A DNA stretch of 64,000 bases from Thermosporothrix hazakensis (GTDB taxonomy: Bacteria > Chloroflexota > Ktedonobacteria > Ktedonobacterales > Ktedonobacteraceae). The stretch's first letter is position 1. Each line of letters begins with the position of its first letter. The stretch lies in assembly GCF_003253565.1 (NCBI RefSeq), contig NZ_QKUF01000001.1, positions 701,867 to 765,866 on the forward strand, given 5' to 3'. A program made the translations under genes and the position numbers. Below, piece by piece: positions 43,269-52,188 of this stretch. The notes below the pieces were generated by a model, which worked only from the letters and a program-made list of their open reading frames with translations, was not told the origin of the DNA and did no database searches.

Positions 43269-44620
43269 TACAGGTTCGCGCCCAGAGCTCGCAACACAGC
43301 AAAGAAATGCGGGTAGCTTTTGACAATATGCTCGCCTCCGGTAATCGTCAGCCCGTGGCGACTTCGCATGCCTACGATTGCCAGCGCCATGAGCAGACGA
43401 TGATCGTTATGCCCATCGACGGTAACACCGCCCTCGATCCCCTCTGGTCGGCCATTCACAATAATGGCATCTTGGCGCGGCTCAACATCACAGCCCGCCC
43501 GCTGCAACTCGGCACACAGATCATCAATCCGGTCGGACTCCTTGTAGTGCAGGCTCTCGATATTGAAAAAAACACTTCTCCCCTCGGCAAAGCAGGCAGC
43601 CGCCACAAGCACCGGAATGCAGTCAATCACGACGTCGCCATCAAGCTCGATGCCGTGCAAGGGCCGCCCCCCTCGCAGCGTAATCTGCTCACCATCACGG
43701 ACGAGGTCGGCGCCCATTGCCCGAAACGCGCTCAGCAGCGCCTCCCCGATCTCTTCTCCCGGACGCAAGCGCGTCAGCCGCAGTTCACTGGCTGGATCGG
43801 TCGCGACACTGGCCGCAGCAAGCAGTGCAGCCGCCGATGGATAATCGCCAGGAATGACATACTCACGTGGCTGATAACGCTGATTGGGCTGAATCTTGAA
43901 GTGACGTAACGCAGCATCATGCTCGATCACAATACCAGCCTCTTGCAACACCTCTAGCGTGGCCCGGGCCAGCGGTTGCGACTTGAGCATATCCACCACC
44001 TCGATTTCAACCGGCTCCGTCAGCAGTGGACATAGAAACAGCAGAGCACTGAGATACTGCGAGCTCCGTGCACCTGAAATACGAATGTGCCCTCCGCGCA
44101 GGTTGCCACCGTGGAGGGTCAGGGGAACACAGCCCTCAGGTCCGGTCGCCTCGTAGGCCACACCAAGCGATGCCAGTGCTTCCAGCAATTCACGGTTTGG
44201 ACGTTTGCCCAGCGAGAGAGGATGATCCGTCTCAAATGTCACCTGCGGCAGCAACGCGCCCAGACCGAGGAGCAAGCGCAGAACTGCCCCGGCATTGCCT
44301 ACCTCTATCGTGACCGGGCCCTGTACCGGAGGCCGTCCACCGATACCCTTGATACGCAGCACGCGCCGTTCAGCATCATCCCAGGCCAGTTGTGCCCCAA
44401 GCGCCCGGCATCCTCGAAACAACGCTTCGCTATCATCGCTCTGGGCCGGATAATAGATGACACTCTCTCCATCGGCCAGAGTCGCGGCCAGGACATAGCG
44501 CAACGTGTAATACTTTGAAGAGGGAATCTCTGGTTGCCCGCTGATCCGTAGAGAGCCAGCAACAGGTGCAACAGTGAGCGTCTGTCCTGGCACAGGAGAC
44601 GTGATGAGTGGTTCTTGCAT
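43265..44620 (-). CDS. aroA: 3-phosphoshikimate 1-carboxyvinyltransferase (EPSP synthase)
   Basis: Sixth step of the shikimate pathway: shikimate 3-phosphate plus phosphoenolpyruvate gives EPSP. Seen: GNAGAVLRLLLGLGA near 109-123, RPNRELLEALASLG, SSQYLSALLFLCPLL, GDYPSAAALLAAASV, ESLHYKESDRIDDL and GHNDHRLLMALAIVG, in the family order. 451 aa. ATG with AAAGGAG 5 nt upstream. Its stop and the regulator's stop share TTAA (43265-43268). It has its own promoter at 44654. Glyphosate class cannot be assigned by eye. Confidence 0.95.
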   Translation of the reverse strand: MQEPLITSPVPGQTLTVAPVAGSLRISGQPEIPSSKYYTLRYVLAATLADGESVIYYPAQSDDSEALFRGCRALGAQLAWDDAERRVLRIKGIGGRPPVQGPVTIEVGNAGAVLRLLLGLGALLPQVTFETDHPLSLGKRPNRELLEALASLGVAYEATGPEGCVPLTLHGGNLRGGHIRISGARSSQYLSALLFLCPLLTEPVEIEVVDMLKSQPLARATLEVLQEAGIVIEHDAALRHFKIQPNQRYQPREYVIPGDYPSAAALLAAASVATDPASELRLTRLRPGEEIGEALLSAFRAMGADLVRDGEQITLRGGRPLHGIELDGDVVIDCIPVLVAAACFAEGRSVFFNIESLHYKESDRIDDLCAELQRAGCDVEPRQDAIIVNGRPEGIEGGVTVDGHNDHRLLMALAIVGMRSRHGLTITGGEHIVKSYPHFFAVLRALGANLY

Positions 44621-44653
44621 TGCAACTCCTTTGGTTGATGATACGATGCCTCC

Positions 44654-44683
44654 ATTATATGCGATTCAAGGCCACATCGTCAG
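44654..44683 (-). promoter_or_regulatory. aroA promoter, CTGACG-18-TATAAT
   Basis: On the - strand, TATAAT (complement of 44654-44659) with CTGACG (complement of 44678-44683) 18 bp upstream. RNA start near 44647, 27 nt before the aroA start codon. Confidence 0.65.
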
Positions 44684-44845
44684 GTACGCAGGAGGAGGAA
44701 GACAGAGCAAATACTTTTCAAATCATAGAGTTCCCTGAACGAACTACAAATATTCTACAAAGTTATTACACTTTCACTACATAAATATATCAAAGATATG
44801 CATAGTAAAGTTCAAGGCGTTTCTATACTATAAGAAGCTCTTTCG

Positions 44846-44874
44846 TTGATTCCAAGTTTATTCTCTGTTATAAT
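44846..44874 (+). promoter_or_regulatory. promoter TTGATT-17-TATAAT
   Basis: -35 TTGATT at 44846-44851, 17-bp spacer, perfect -10 TATAAT at 44869-44874; RNA start near 44881. It overlaps the first codons of the longer version of the next ORF, so the start at 44924 is preferred. Confidence 0.75.
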
Positions 44875-44923
44875 CATACCAACTCTTCTATACACAAGAA
44901 AGAAAACAGGAGGCAGAGTTACC

Positions 44924-46096
44924 GTGTTCCGTGAGAGATTTGTCATCGTCGGAGCCGGAATTGTAGGATTGGCGGCAGCATATGCCCTGTTACGACAGGG
45001 AAAACGTGAGGTCACGGTGCTGGAACAGGCGACCGTTGCTCATCAGCGTGCTACGTCATCTGGCCTTTCCAGACTTCTGCGTTTTGAATATGGGATGGAT
45101 ACATTCTATCCGCAAATGGTGCAACTGAGCCTGCAACGCTGGCATGAGCTCGAGCATAGTACGGGTCGCACGCTTTACACCAGAACCGGGATGCTCGTTC
45201 TGGGACATGAAAACGATCCTTCTTCTGAAGGAAGCTATCATAGCTTAAAAGACCTTGGCCTCCCCATACAGCGTATCAGTTCGCAGACCTGCCGTCAGCG
45301 TTTCCCGCAATTTCAGATTGAGCCTTTTTCTTTTCTGACATACAACATCGAAGCAGGCATGCTCTATGCATCGAAATGCTTACATACATTGCGTGATGCC
45401 ATCCGTGACCTGGGAGGAACCATCGTACCCAATACTCGTGTTACGCATTTTTTCTCAGATCAGCCGCTGCAACCAATTCGTCTGATTACCAATAAGCATG
45501 ACACTATATATGCAGAAAAGGTCATCCTTGCAACTGGCCCCTGGGTCCAGCACTTACTTGGATCGTTACAGCTCCCTATTCGTATCACACGTCAATATGT
45601 TCTGTACTTTACTGGCCTGCCCATTTCTCCCTTTGCGTTGAACTCCTTTCCGGCCTTTATGGCTGATGATCTGTACGGAATGCCAATTCATAACACCTGT
45701 CAGGGAGATGGTCCCGCCTGGTTGAAAGCCACCTCTCATAGTTTTGGGACGCCTATTGATCCTGATGAGCCCCCGAATATTGATCCGCTCACGATCGAGC
45801 ACATTACCACAAAGCTTCAGCACCTGATCCCGCTGCTGCAAAACGCAACACTGGCACACGTTGATACCTGTATGTATGATGTCAGCCCTGATGAGGACTT
45901 TATTCTTGACTTTCTTCCCGACGATCCACGTATTGTATTTGCAACAGGTCTGACGGGCCATGGTTTCAAATTCGGCCTGCTTCTGGGCGAGATACTCAGC
46001 AATATGGTGCTTGATCGTGAGCCGATCATTCCCCTGCAACGCTTTCAGGTCTCCCGCTTCGCACAACCCCGTGTCCATGCAGGCTTATTGGCCTGA
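44924..46096 (+). CDS. FAD-dependent oxidoreductase (sarcosine/N-methyltryptophan oxidase type)
   Basis: 390-aa DAO-family flavoprotein (MSOX/MTOX-like). Seen: FVIVGAGIVGLAAAYALLRQG (GXGXXG for FAD) near 5-20, ATSSGLSRLLRFEYGMDTFY, the KVILATGPWVQHLL strand near 200 and TGLTGHGFKFGLLLGEIL at the C-terminus. Likely oxidises a secondary or tertiary amine, giving H2O2 (family-based inference). GTG 44924 with AGGAGG 10 nt upstream. No covalent-flavin Cys can be claimed without alignment. Confidence 0.85.
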   Translation: MFRERFVIVGAGIVGLAAAYALLRQGKREVTVLEQATVAHQRATSSGLSRLLRFEYGMDTFYPQMVQLSLQRWHELEHSTGRTLYTRTGMLVLGHENDPSSEGSYHSLKDLGLPIQRISSQTCRQRFPQFQIEPFSFLTYNIEAGMLYASKCLHTLRDAIRDLGGTIVPNTRVTHFFSDQPLQPIRLITNKHDTIYAEKVILATGPWVQHLLGSLQLPIRITRQYVLYFTGLPISPFALNSFPAFMADDLYGMPIHNTCQGDGPAWLKATSHSFGTPIDPDEPPNIDPLTIEHITTKLQHLIPLLQNATLAHVDTCMYDVSPDEDFILDFLPDDPRIVFATGLTGHGFKFGLLLGEILSNMVLDREPIIPLQRFQVSRFAQPRVHAGLLA

Positions 46097-46104
46097 AAAG
46101 CGCT

Positions 46105-46135
46105 CTATCTGTGAGGTATCACCCCTCACAGATAG
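46105..46135. terminator. bidirectional hairpin between convergent genes
   Basis: CTATCTGTGAGG (46105-46116) pairs with CCTCACAGATAG (46124-46135), loop TATCACC-like. The right arm covers the stop codon of the - strand gene. T-rich flanks are weak, so efficiency is uncertain. Confidence 0.6.
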
Positions 46136-46512
46136 GTCAGAACATAAATGCCAAGCATCACGCCGATATTGAGCAGCGAAAGCGTACAGCCTATAATCGC
46201 CAGCAAAAGACTCCAGCTTGCAAGCTTCTGAAACGCCCCGATACGCCTCCCGAGCAAACTCAGCACCAATCCTGCCAGCGCCATTGGCAAACCACAAACC
46301 GGGAAAATAGACGCCGCGATGCTGAAAATACCTAAAACAAGTCCGGTAAAGAGAATATGGTACTGATTGGCATCTGGAGCGACATAGGAGGAACGCACAG
46401 GCGGCGTTGCAGGCGCTCTGTTCCACAAGAGATTGTGCACTTCCAGCGGCTCATGTCGAACTGGCTGAATCTGTCGATACGCAGCATGTGGCTTGATTGG
46501 TCGTGTTGTCAT
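46126..46512 (-). CDS. small membrane protein (DUF4190-like)
   Basis: 128 aa. A polar N-terminal 55 residues (MTTRPIKPHAAYRQ onward, Pro/Arg-rich), then two or three transmembrane segments (ILFTGLVLGIFSIAASIFPV, ALAGLVLSLLG, SLLLAIIGCTLSLLNIGVML). It looks like DUF4190-type proteins, whose function is unknown. ATG with AGGAGAAGGGAAG just upstream. Single gene. Confidence 0.65.
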   Translation of the reverse strand: MTTRPIKPHAAYRQIQPVRHEPLEVHNLLWNRAPATPPVRSSYVAPDANQYHILFTGLVLGIFSIAASIFPVCGLPMALAGLVLSLLGRRIGAFQKLASWSLLLAIIGCTLSLLNIGVMLGIYVLTYL

Positions 46513-46907
46513 TCTTCCCTTCTCCTCTCGACCAGAACAAAACCGGGATGCATTTTCACCTCAAGCGAACTCAACGGTCTCTTCGGCATAGCTTCAACGG
46601 TAGACAACATGAAAAGCCCACCTTTCCAGCGATCCAGTTTTCAAGCCCCGGACTCACTCCCCGCATCACCGCATCTGGATCTATTTCCAGTATAGAGCTC
46701 TTACTGAGCCCAATAGATCTATATATTTCAAGCAATCAGCCCGGCATCACCTGAAAGGAGAGGCAGAACACGCTTCTCCTTCCCTGGCCGTGAACATTCA
46801 TGTATAGCTTTTTATGGTTGAGATGATTGACAAAATGGCATGATGCTTGTAAAATCCGCATTAATCAATGTGTGTGTGGATTGGATTGTAGAGGAGGTTC
46901 ATTTTTC
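46513..46907. other. intergenic region before the zinc-ribbon membrane protein
   Basis: 395 bp without a gene, AT-rich in the right half. It carries the promoter at 46827 and nothing else I can support. Confidence 0.5.
46827..46855 (+). promoter_or_regulatory. promoter TTGACA-17-TAAAAT
   Basis: Consensus -35 TTGACA at 46827-46832, 17-bp spacer, -10 TAAAAT at 46850-46855; RNA start near 46862. It lies inside the first codons of the longest reading of the next gene, which argues for the start at 46908. Confidence 0.78.
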
Positions 46908-47960
46908 ATGCCGTCAATCTGTCCTCATTGCTCTCGCGTCAATTTCGATCAGGCTTCCAGTTGCATTCATTGCGGCACAAAACTCCCTATGAGGAGCAAA
47001 ATGACAGGCTCTTTCGCCAAACTGCCCGCCCTGAAGCGCAATCATTCGCCAGCCCCAAACACGGCCGATCAGTTGCGGTCTAAAGATGCCCTGCTTCATG
47101 AGACCACGTCTCCCGTGTCACAGTCTTCAGGCTCTCATCCTACCCTGCCAACGACCCCGCAACCGGGAGCCCCGACCGAACAACCTGCCAACAGAGAGCT
47201 TCTCTCGGAGAAGGGCAAGCCAACTACAGCCCGGAGCACGACGAGCAGCCCCGGGATTGTGGTCTCCCATCATTCCTGGCTCGTCAACAAGTCACCGCTT
47301 GATACTGTCCCGATCAAACAGGAGATTGTACGAGCGGTCATCACCGAAAAAGTCTATCAGCAACAGCTTGAAGAGACTCGCGTCTCGCTTGAAGAGTACC
47401 ATCAGAAAGATGGCAGGGAAGAGCGCACGCTGATCACCATCCGCCGGAAAGCAACCAGTGGCTCCATCTATGTGACCACCGTGGGCAACAACCTGTACAT
47501 CTCGCGCACCATCAGCATCTGTATGCCCTTTAATCCCTTACGCGTTATACTGCTGATCGTGTTGACTGCGCTGGTCCTGCTGGCTCCACTCTATGGCTAT
47601 ATCGTGCTCCAGCAAGCGCTGACCACCTCGTTTACGCAACAGAATTTTGAGCAGTTCTATCAAAGTCTGATCTTTTCCTGGGATCTCTGCTTTATTCTCT
47701 CCATTCTCTATGTCCCGCTCCTGTTACTCTTTATTGCAGCGCTTGGTATCATTTGCTCGCACTGGATCAGAGAAAAAGATCCGTTCAGGCTGCTGCGGTC
47801 CAGTACGCTCCACCCTTTTCAATATGACGACATCGCGATTCTGGAACACATTATTGATACGCTACTGCATGAATCGCTCGACTATTTAGGGCTCCCCGCT
47901 GTCACCATAACACCAGCGCGGCGCATCTATCAGCCTGGACAACGTTTTCCTCTCTTCTGA
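46908..47960 (+). CDS. zinc-ribbon membrane protein of unknown function
   Basis: 350 aa. N-terminal zinc ribbon CPHCSRVNFDQASSCIHCG (residues 5-23), a Ser/Thr/Pro linker of about 100 residues, a soluble helical part, then two transmembrane segments (VILLIVLTALVLLAPLYG and ILSILYVPLLLLFIAALGII) near 215-285, and a cytosolic tail. The ribbon-plus-linker-plus-membrane layout recurs in Chloroflexota but I do not recognise a family. ATG 46908 follows GAGGAGG by 10 nt. Function unknown. Confidence 0.65.
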   Translation: MPSICPHCSRVNFDQASSCIHCGTKLPMRSKMTGSFAKLPALKRNHSPAPNTADQLRSKDALLHETTSPVSQSSGSHPTLPTTPQPGAPTEQPANRELLSEKGKPTTARSTTSSPGIVVSHHSWLVNKSPLDTVPIKQEIVRAVITEKVYQQQLEETRVSLEEYHQKDGREERTLITIRRKATSGSIYVTTVGNNLYISRTISICMPFNPLRVILLIVLTALVLLAPLYGYIVLQQALTTSFTQQNFEQFYQSLIFSWDLCFILSILYVPLLLLFIAALGIICSHWIREKDPFRLLRSSTLHPFQYDDIAILEHIIDTLLHESLDYLGLPAVTITPARRIYQPGQRFPLF

Positions 47961-47975
47961 CCTTCATATGGACAG

Positions 47976-48022
47976 AAAGAAAGGGGGAACGGCTTCTTGC
48001 AAGCTTGTTCCCCCTCTCTCTC
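47976..48022. terminator. bidirectional terminator between convergent genes
   Basis: AGGGGGAAC (47982-47990) with GTTCCCCCT (48007-48015), followed by CTCTCTC on the + strand, and A-rich (GAAAGAAAG) on the left for the other strand. Confidence 0.75.
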
Positions 48023-49508
48023 AGATCTCAGCATCGATTCCATAGTAGCGCACATCCTCACGATAACCACCCTGTCCGTTGCCGAACGGGCGATACGATT
48101 GCACCAGTTCGATCGAGCGCAGGTATTTCACCATCTTAAAGCCGAGCGTCGTTTCCACTCGCAGGCGCAGCGGTGCTCCGTGCGGAATCGGTAGCGGTTT
48201 CCCGTTCATCTCATACGCCAGAATAGTCTGTGGATGGCAAGCCAATTCTATATCAATGACCTCATAGTATGGGCGCCCCATAGAATCCTCTTCCAGCGAA
48301 GTGAAGACCAGATACTTCACATCGGGCAGAGCGCCACAGGTCGCCAGAATCTCGCTCACACAGACGCCCTTCCACTCCGCAACTCCTGTCCAACCCTGGA
48401 TACAATTATGCAGCGTCCTTTGTTTGGTCACGGGCATACGCTTCAGGTCATCCAGAGAGAAATGCATAGGGTTCGCAACCATCCCTTTCACCTCAAGCCG
48501 CCAATCTTTGAAACCTTCCTCAAGAAGCTGCTTGTATTCTTCCGTATCGGGCGGACGGCCATTCACCCAGAAGTAGGGCGTGAGGTCAGCCCGGCTATAA
48601 TCCTGTGCTGAGGTCACTCGCCGGAGGAACAGTTTTTGCAGTCGATCCACAAAATGGCCCAATGTGTGCTGCACCCCCCGCTTATGGCGCAAGGTGAACC
48701 ACGATGCCCAGGCGTAAAAGAGTAGCACAAAGGCTAACGCAACAACCGCTATTGCGATCGCAAGGCCAAGACTGCTTTGTGTTGTTCCAAGAACAATATG
48801 GCGAATGTTGTCATCAAAATAGACAACCAGCACCAGAAGCGTATGCACAATGGTAAACAACACAAAGATGACCAGCATGATAAAGTGGAGGCTCCGTGCA
48901 ACCTGTCGATTACCAAAGAGCCTGGGATACCAGGGAAACCGGCCCTCAATCGCCGGTGACATCGCTGCCCCGGTCAGAAGCGATAACGGAGCGACCAGAA
49001 ACACAATCGCGGCGTAGGCAAGCTGCTGCAAGGGATCATAGGGCTGAAAATCCCCTTTCGGCGGAATATGGAAGGTCAGATAGGTACCCATTGTATGGAT
49101 AGCTCGCGGGATAATATCCCAGGATGTGGGAATCAGCCGGCTCCACTCGCCCGTTGCAAAGAGTAAGATCACATAGATCAGCCCGTTGAGAAGCCAGAAC
49201 GTGACCGAGAAGAAGTGCCAGTGCCGCCCCAGTCCCAGATTTTCGCCTCCCGGTAAAGCCAGAAGAGGCGATGCCTTCACCTCTTCATCCATTGAGGTCC
49301 ACAGCTTGTCGCGAGGGACTTTCTTTTTCGTGAAGCGCAGCCACTCGCTTCCGGGTTTACAGGCGATATTCCAGTATAAACGGGGGTGCGCCGCCAGAAT
49401 CTGAATGCCACTTCGCATCAATAAACCGATAAAGAGAATATTGATAAAGTGCGTAATCCGAAGCCAGGCCGGAAAACTGACCGCAGCCAGAATCACAGAG
49501 ATATCCAT
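48021..49508 (-). CDS. molybdopterin oxidoreductase fused to a cytochrome b-like membrane domain
   Basis: 495 aa with two modules. N-terminal (1-290): four to five transmembrane segments with conserved His (for example ITHFINILFIGLLM and SLHFIMLVIFVLFTIVHTLLVLVVYF), as in cytochrome b561/Ni-Fe hydrogenase cytochrome domains. C-terminal (about 300-495): sulfite-oxidase/YedY-type molybdopterin domain with LHNCIQGWTGVAEWKG near 365-380; the Cys near 368 is the expected molybdenum ligand. Both partners of a YedY-YedZ-like system appear joined in one chain. Substrate unknown. Start MDISVILAA, ATG 49508. Confidence 0.8.
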   Translation of the reverse strand: MDISVILAAVSFPAWLRITHFINILFIGLLMRSGIQILAAHPRLYWNIACKPGSEWLRFTKKKVPRDKLWTSMDEEVKASPLLALPGGENLGLGRHWHFFSVTFWLLNGLIYVILLFATGEWSRLIPTSWDIIPRAIHTMGTYLTFHIPPKGDFQPYDPLQQLAYAAIVFLVAPLSLLTGAAMSPAIEGRFPWYPRLFGNRQVARSLHFIMLVIFVLFTIVHTLLVLVVYFDDNIRHIVLGTTQSSLGLAIAIAVVALAFVLLFYAWASWFTLRHKRGVQHTLGHFVDRLQKLFLRRVTSAQDYSRADLTPYFWVNGRPPDTEEYKQLLEEGFKDWRLEVKGMVANPMHFSLDDLKRMPVTKQRTLHNCIQGWTGVAEWKGVCVSEILATCGALPDVKYLVFTSLEEDSMGRPYYEVIDIELACHPQTILAYEMNGKPLPIPHGAPLRLRVETTLGFKMVKYLRSIELVQSYRPFGNGQGGYREDVRYYGIDAEI

Positions 49509-49623
49509 TGGTATTCCTGCTCCTCGTCTCTCTCGTAATACAGTTTCTGCTTTGATGAGTTTGCCCTACTAAAGACACGAGGAAGCAGGAATCACTGTTT
49601 CTCAGCGATTACGCAGCAGGAGT

Positions 49624-50649
49624 TCAGGGAGCAAGGCGTTCAGCCAGGTAGCGCAACGAAAGCGGATAGCGATACTCGATAGAAGAGTGCGTTCCCTCAA
49701 AAAGCTCGAAGAAGACATCCCTGACACCAATCAATTCCAGCGCCTGCCGGAACGCTTCCGCCCCCAGATCAAGGTAGAACTGATCATGCCTGCCGGCGTC
49801 AATATAGATGGCCTTCATTGAGCGCAACGCCTTCGCATAGCGTGGTACCATCCGCACCGGGTCCCATTGAAGCCAGCGCTCCCAGATCTCGGGAATCAGC
49901 TCGCCTGTTGTCGTATCATAGGGAAGCTTCACCGTGCCATCTTTCTCCGCTGAGTAGCAGGCAGCCATCCCCCAATCATTCAACAGATTAAAATCGCTCT
50001 CGCGAGTCAGCGGAACCCGGCTCCGGAAAACCTGCCAGAACTTTTCATAAGAGCCATCATAGTGCTCGCGCAGCGCCCGCACAGAAGCCGGAAACATGGG
50101 CAAATAGCACATCTCAAAGAGGGCATCCCCGGCATGGGTAGCAAAGCCTCCCCAGAGATCCGGACGCAACATCGGCGTTATCATCGCGCCATAGCCGCCG
50201 CTCGATTTTCCGGCAATGCCCCGATGCTCCCGAGAAGCCAGCGTCCGATAGTGGAGATCAACCCAGGGAACAACCTCATCACACAGGTACGTATGGTAGC
50301 GCCCAACCGCGGGAGAATCCAGAAACTGACTGCCACCATACGAGGTCCAGCAATCGACCCAAACCACAATGCAGGGAGGAGTTTCCTGCTTCGTAAAGAG
50401 CTCGTCTACCATTTCGGGGAAGTTCTTGCGAAACGCCGTCCGATTCCGCCACATATCCAACTGACCGGTAAAGCCTTGAATCATATAAATAGCCGGATAC
50501 CGTCGGGCGGGGTCGTCATCATACCCGGGAGGCAGATACACCCAGAGCGGGCGTTCATAGGGGTCATGCAGCGGGTTCCCTTTCAGCACTTCACTCATGA
50601 AAACATGCTCTACGAGACGGCCTTTCCACTCGATGGACCAGGGTTGCAT
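49624..50649 (-). CDS. putative esterase (enterochelin esterase/esterase D-like)
   Basis: 341-aa alpha/beta hydrolase of the esterase D family. Seen: YLPPGYDDDPARRYPAIYMIQG, the nucleophile GIAGKSSGGYGAM (Ser near 147), YIDAGRHDQFYLDLGAEAF with the acid, and FEGTHSSIEYRYPLSLRYL with the His at the end. No signal peptide. Substrate unknown; relatives include carbohydrate acetyl- and siderophore esterases. It stands alone. Confidence 0.8.
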   Translation of the reverse strand: MQPWSIEWKGRLVEHVFMSEVLKGNPLHDPYERPLWVYLPPGYDDDPARRYPAIYMIQGFTGQLDMWRNRTAFRKNFPEMVDELFTKQETPPCIVVWVDCWTSYGGSQFLDSPAVGRYHTYLCDEVVPWVDLHYRTLASREHRGIAGKSSGGYGAMITPMLRPDLWGGFATHAGDALFEMCYLPMFPASVRALREHYDGSYEKFWQVFRSRVPLTRESDFNLLNDWGMAACYSAEKDGTVKLPYDTTTGELIPEIWERWLQWDPVRMVPRYAKALRSMKAIYIDAGRHDQFYLDLGAEAFRQALELIGVRDVFFELFEGTHSSIEYRYPLSLRYLAERLAP

Positions 50650-51007
50650 AGAAGCTCCTTTCTTTCATCTCTTCCCGGCAAATTGATAGTCGATCATTTG
50701 CCTCTCAGAGAGGAACACCAGAGACAGAGTTTTGTACGCTCTTTCAAGTAGTATATCCCATTGCAAACAAAAAGGTCTGATCTATTCGGCCCACCAGCGC
50801 CACTCTCACGAGAGAGCGATACAAAAAGCGATACCATCGCACACCTTATTCTCTTTTCACCAATAATAACATTGATTCTTCTGAAATTGCATGTTACAGT
50901 AAGCCAGACAATGGAGAGGCGGCTTCCGACTCTGTTTCCGTTCATCTCTGTTTCCTGACATAAAACGTATAAAAGCTACTCTGTCTCTAAAAAGGAGCAT
51001 ATACCTT
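50650..51007. other. intergenic region before the carboxypeptidase gene
   Basis: 358 bp without a gene. It has a hairpin-like CTCTC-ACG-AGAGAG near 50810 and the promoter at 50872. No other feature seen. Confidence 0.5.
50872..50900 (+). promoter_or_regulatory. promoter TTGATT-17-TACAGT
   Basis: -35 TTGATT at 50872-50877, 17-bp spacer, -10 TACAGT at 50895-50900; RNA start near 50907, about 100 nt before the next start codon. Confidence 0.5.
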
Positions 51008-52015
51008 ATGAAGAAGAAACCTATACTGCTTCTCTCACTTATCATAGTGCTGGTACTGGGAATGCTGGCCTCTGTCCTTGCCTTCACCTCCGTTGCGAAC
51101 CCGTTGCTCGCGTCTTTTGGGCTCCGGAAGGTTCAGGTAACACCAACCATCATGCCACACCCGACGGCTACTCTGACGCCATCACCACCCCCCTCGCCTT
51201 CACCTACCCTGGAGATAACACCCACTGTACCATCAAAGCAGAACGCACCAGCCATTCAGGCTGAAGCGGCCTATCTTTTTGAGGTCAACAGCGGTAAGGC
51301 ACTTTTCCAGCAGAAGAATGATATGCCGCTACCCGTTGCCAGTACGACCAAAATGATGACAGCGGTGCTTGCGCTGGAAAACGGAAACCCCGATCAGCGC
51401 ATCACGGTGCCAGAAGCAGCAATCGACCATGTGCAGGGAACCGATGCCAGTACTGCACAACTTGTGGCCGGGGACGTGCTGACCCTGCTCGATCTCCTCT
51501 ACGGATTGATGCTTCCCTCTGGCGCTGATGCCGCCTATACCATCGCGCTGGTGATCGGCGATGGCTCCGTTGATACCTTCATCCAGATGATGAACGCGAA
51601 GGCACAGGCGCTCGGCATGACACAAACACACTTCGTCGATGCCGATGGTCTCACTATCGAGGGCGACGTCAGCACATCGACCGCAGACGATCTTGTTACT
51701 CTGGCCCGCTACGCGATGACAATTCCACTCTTCGCCGAGATCGCCAAATCTCCCGCATACGAAGTACAAGCAACCAGCACCAATCACAGGTACACCTGGC
51801 CAAGCCGGGTCACACTCCTATCGTCCTATGAAGGGCTGCTCGGCATCAAAACAGGCTATACAGGAAGAGCGGGCTACTGCTTTGTCTTTGCAGCCGTTCA
51901 GGACGATCACTATATCATTGGAGCAATTCTACACGATACCAGTCTGAGCCAACGCGATATTGACGCCACTGCGCTGCTCAACTGGGGCTTCGCGAAGCTG
52001 AAGGGCACCCTGTAG
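51008..52015 (+). CDS. D-alanyl-D-alanine carboxypeptidase (S11, DacA/DacF type)
   Basis: 335 aa, exported. Signal/anchor segment at 5-27 (ILLLSLIIVLVLGMLA), a Thr/Pro linker (TATLTPSPPPSPSPT), then an S11 domain. Seen: SxxK as S112-T-T-K115, KTG as K281-T-G283; the second motif, normally SxN, is S171-G-A173, so the Asn is missing. It removes the last D-Ala from peptidoglycan stem peptides. AAAAGGAGC precedes the ATG. With the SxN change it may be altered in activity (inference). Confidence 0.85.
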   Translation: MKKKPILLLSLIIVLVLGMLASVLAFTSVANPLLASFGLRKVQVTPTIMPHPTATLTPSPPPSPSPTLEITPTVPSKQNAPAIQAEAAYLFEVNSGKALFQQKNDMPLPVASTTKMMTAVLALENGNPDQRITVPEAAIDHVQGTDASTAQLVAGDVLTLLDLLYGLMLPSGADAAYTIALVIGDGSVDTFIQMMNAKAQALGMTQTHFVDADGLTIEGDVSTSTADDLVTLARYAMTIPLFAEIAKSPAYEVQATSTNHRYTWPSRVTLLSSYEGLLGIKTGYTGRAGYCFVFAAVQDDHYIIGAILHDTSLSQRDIDATALLNWGFAKLKGTL

Positions 52016-52188
52016 GGCTCGGGCATCGGGCCTCTTAGCTTGCAATCCAGGAGAGCAGTTTGTTACAATGACTGGTGGAACACCCCCGCGTCTGGCGTTC
52101 CACCACCCTGCACCCGGGACACCAGAAAGAGACAGCGCCACCCTCCGTCACTCTTTCGTGTCCACGCATTATTTTCCTGGAGGCAATG

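Larger units (their letters stand above)
44621..44923. other. divergent intergenic region between aroA and the FAD oxidoreductase
   Basis: About 300 bp containing two divergent promoters (44654-44683 on the - strand, 44846-44874 on the + strand). No gene or RNA seen. The centre is AT-rich. Confidence 0.6.
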
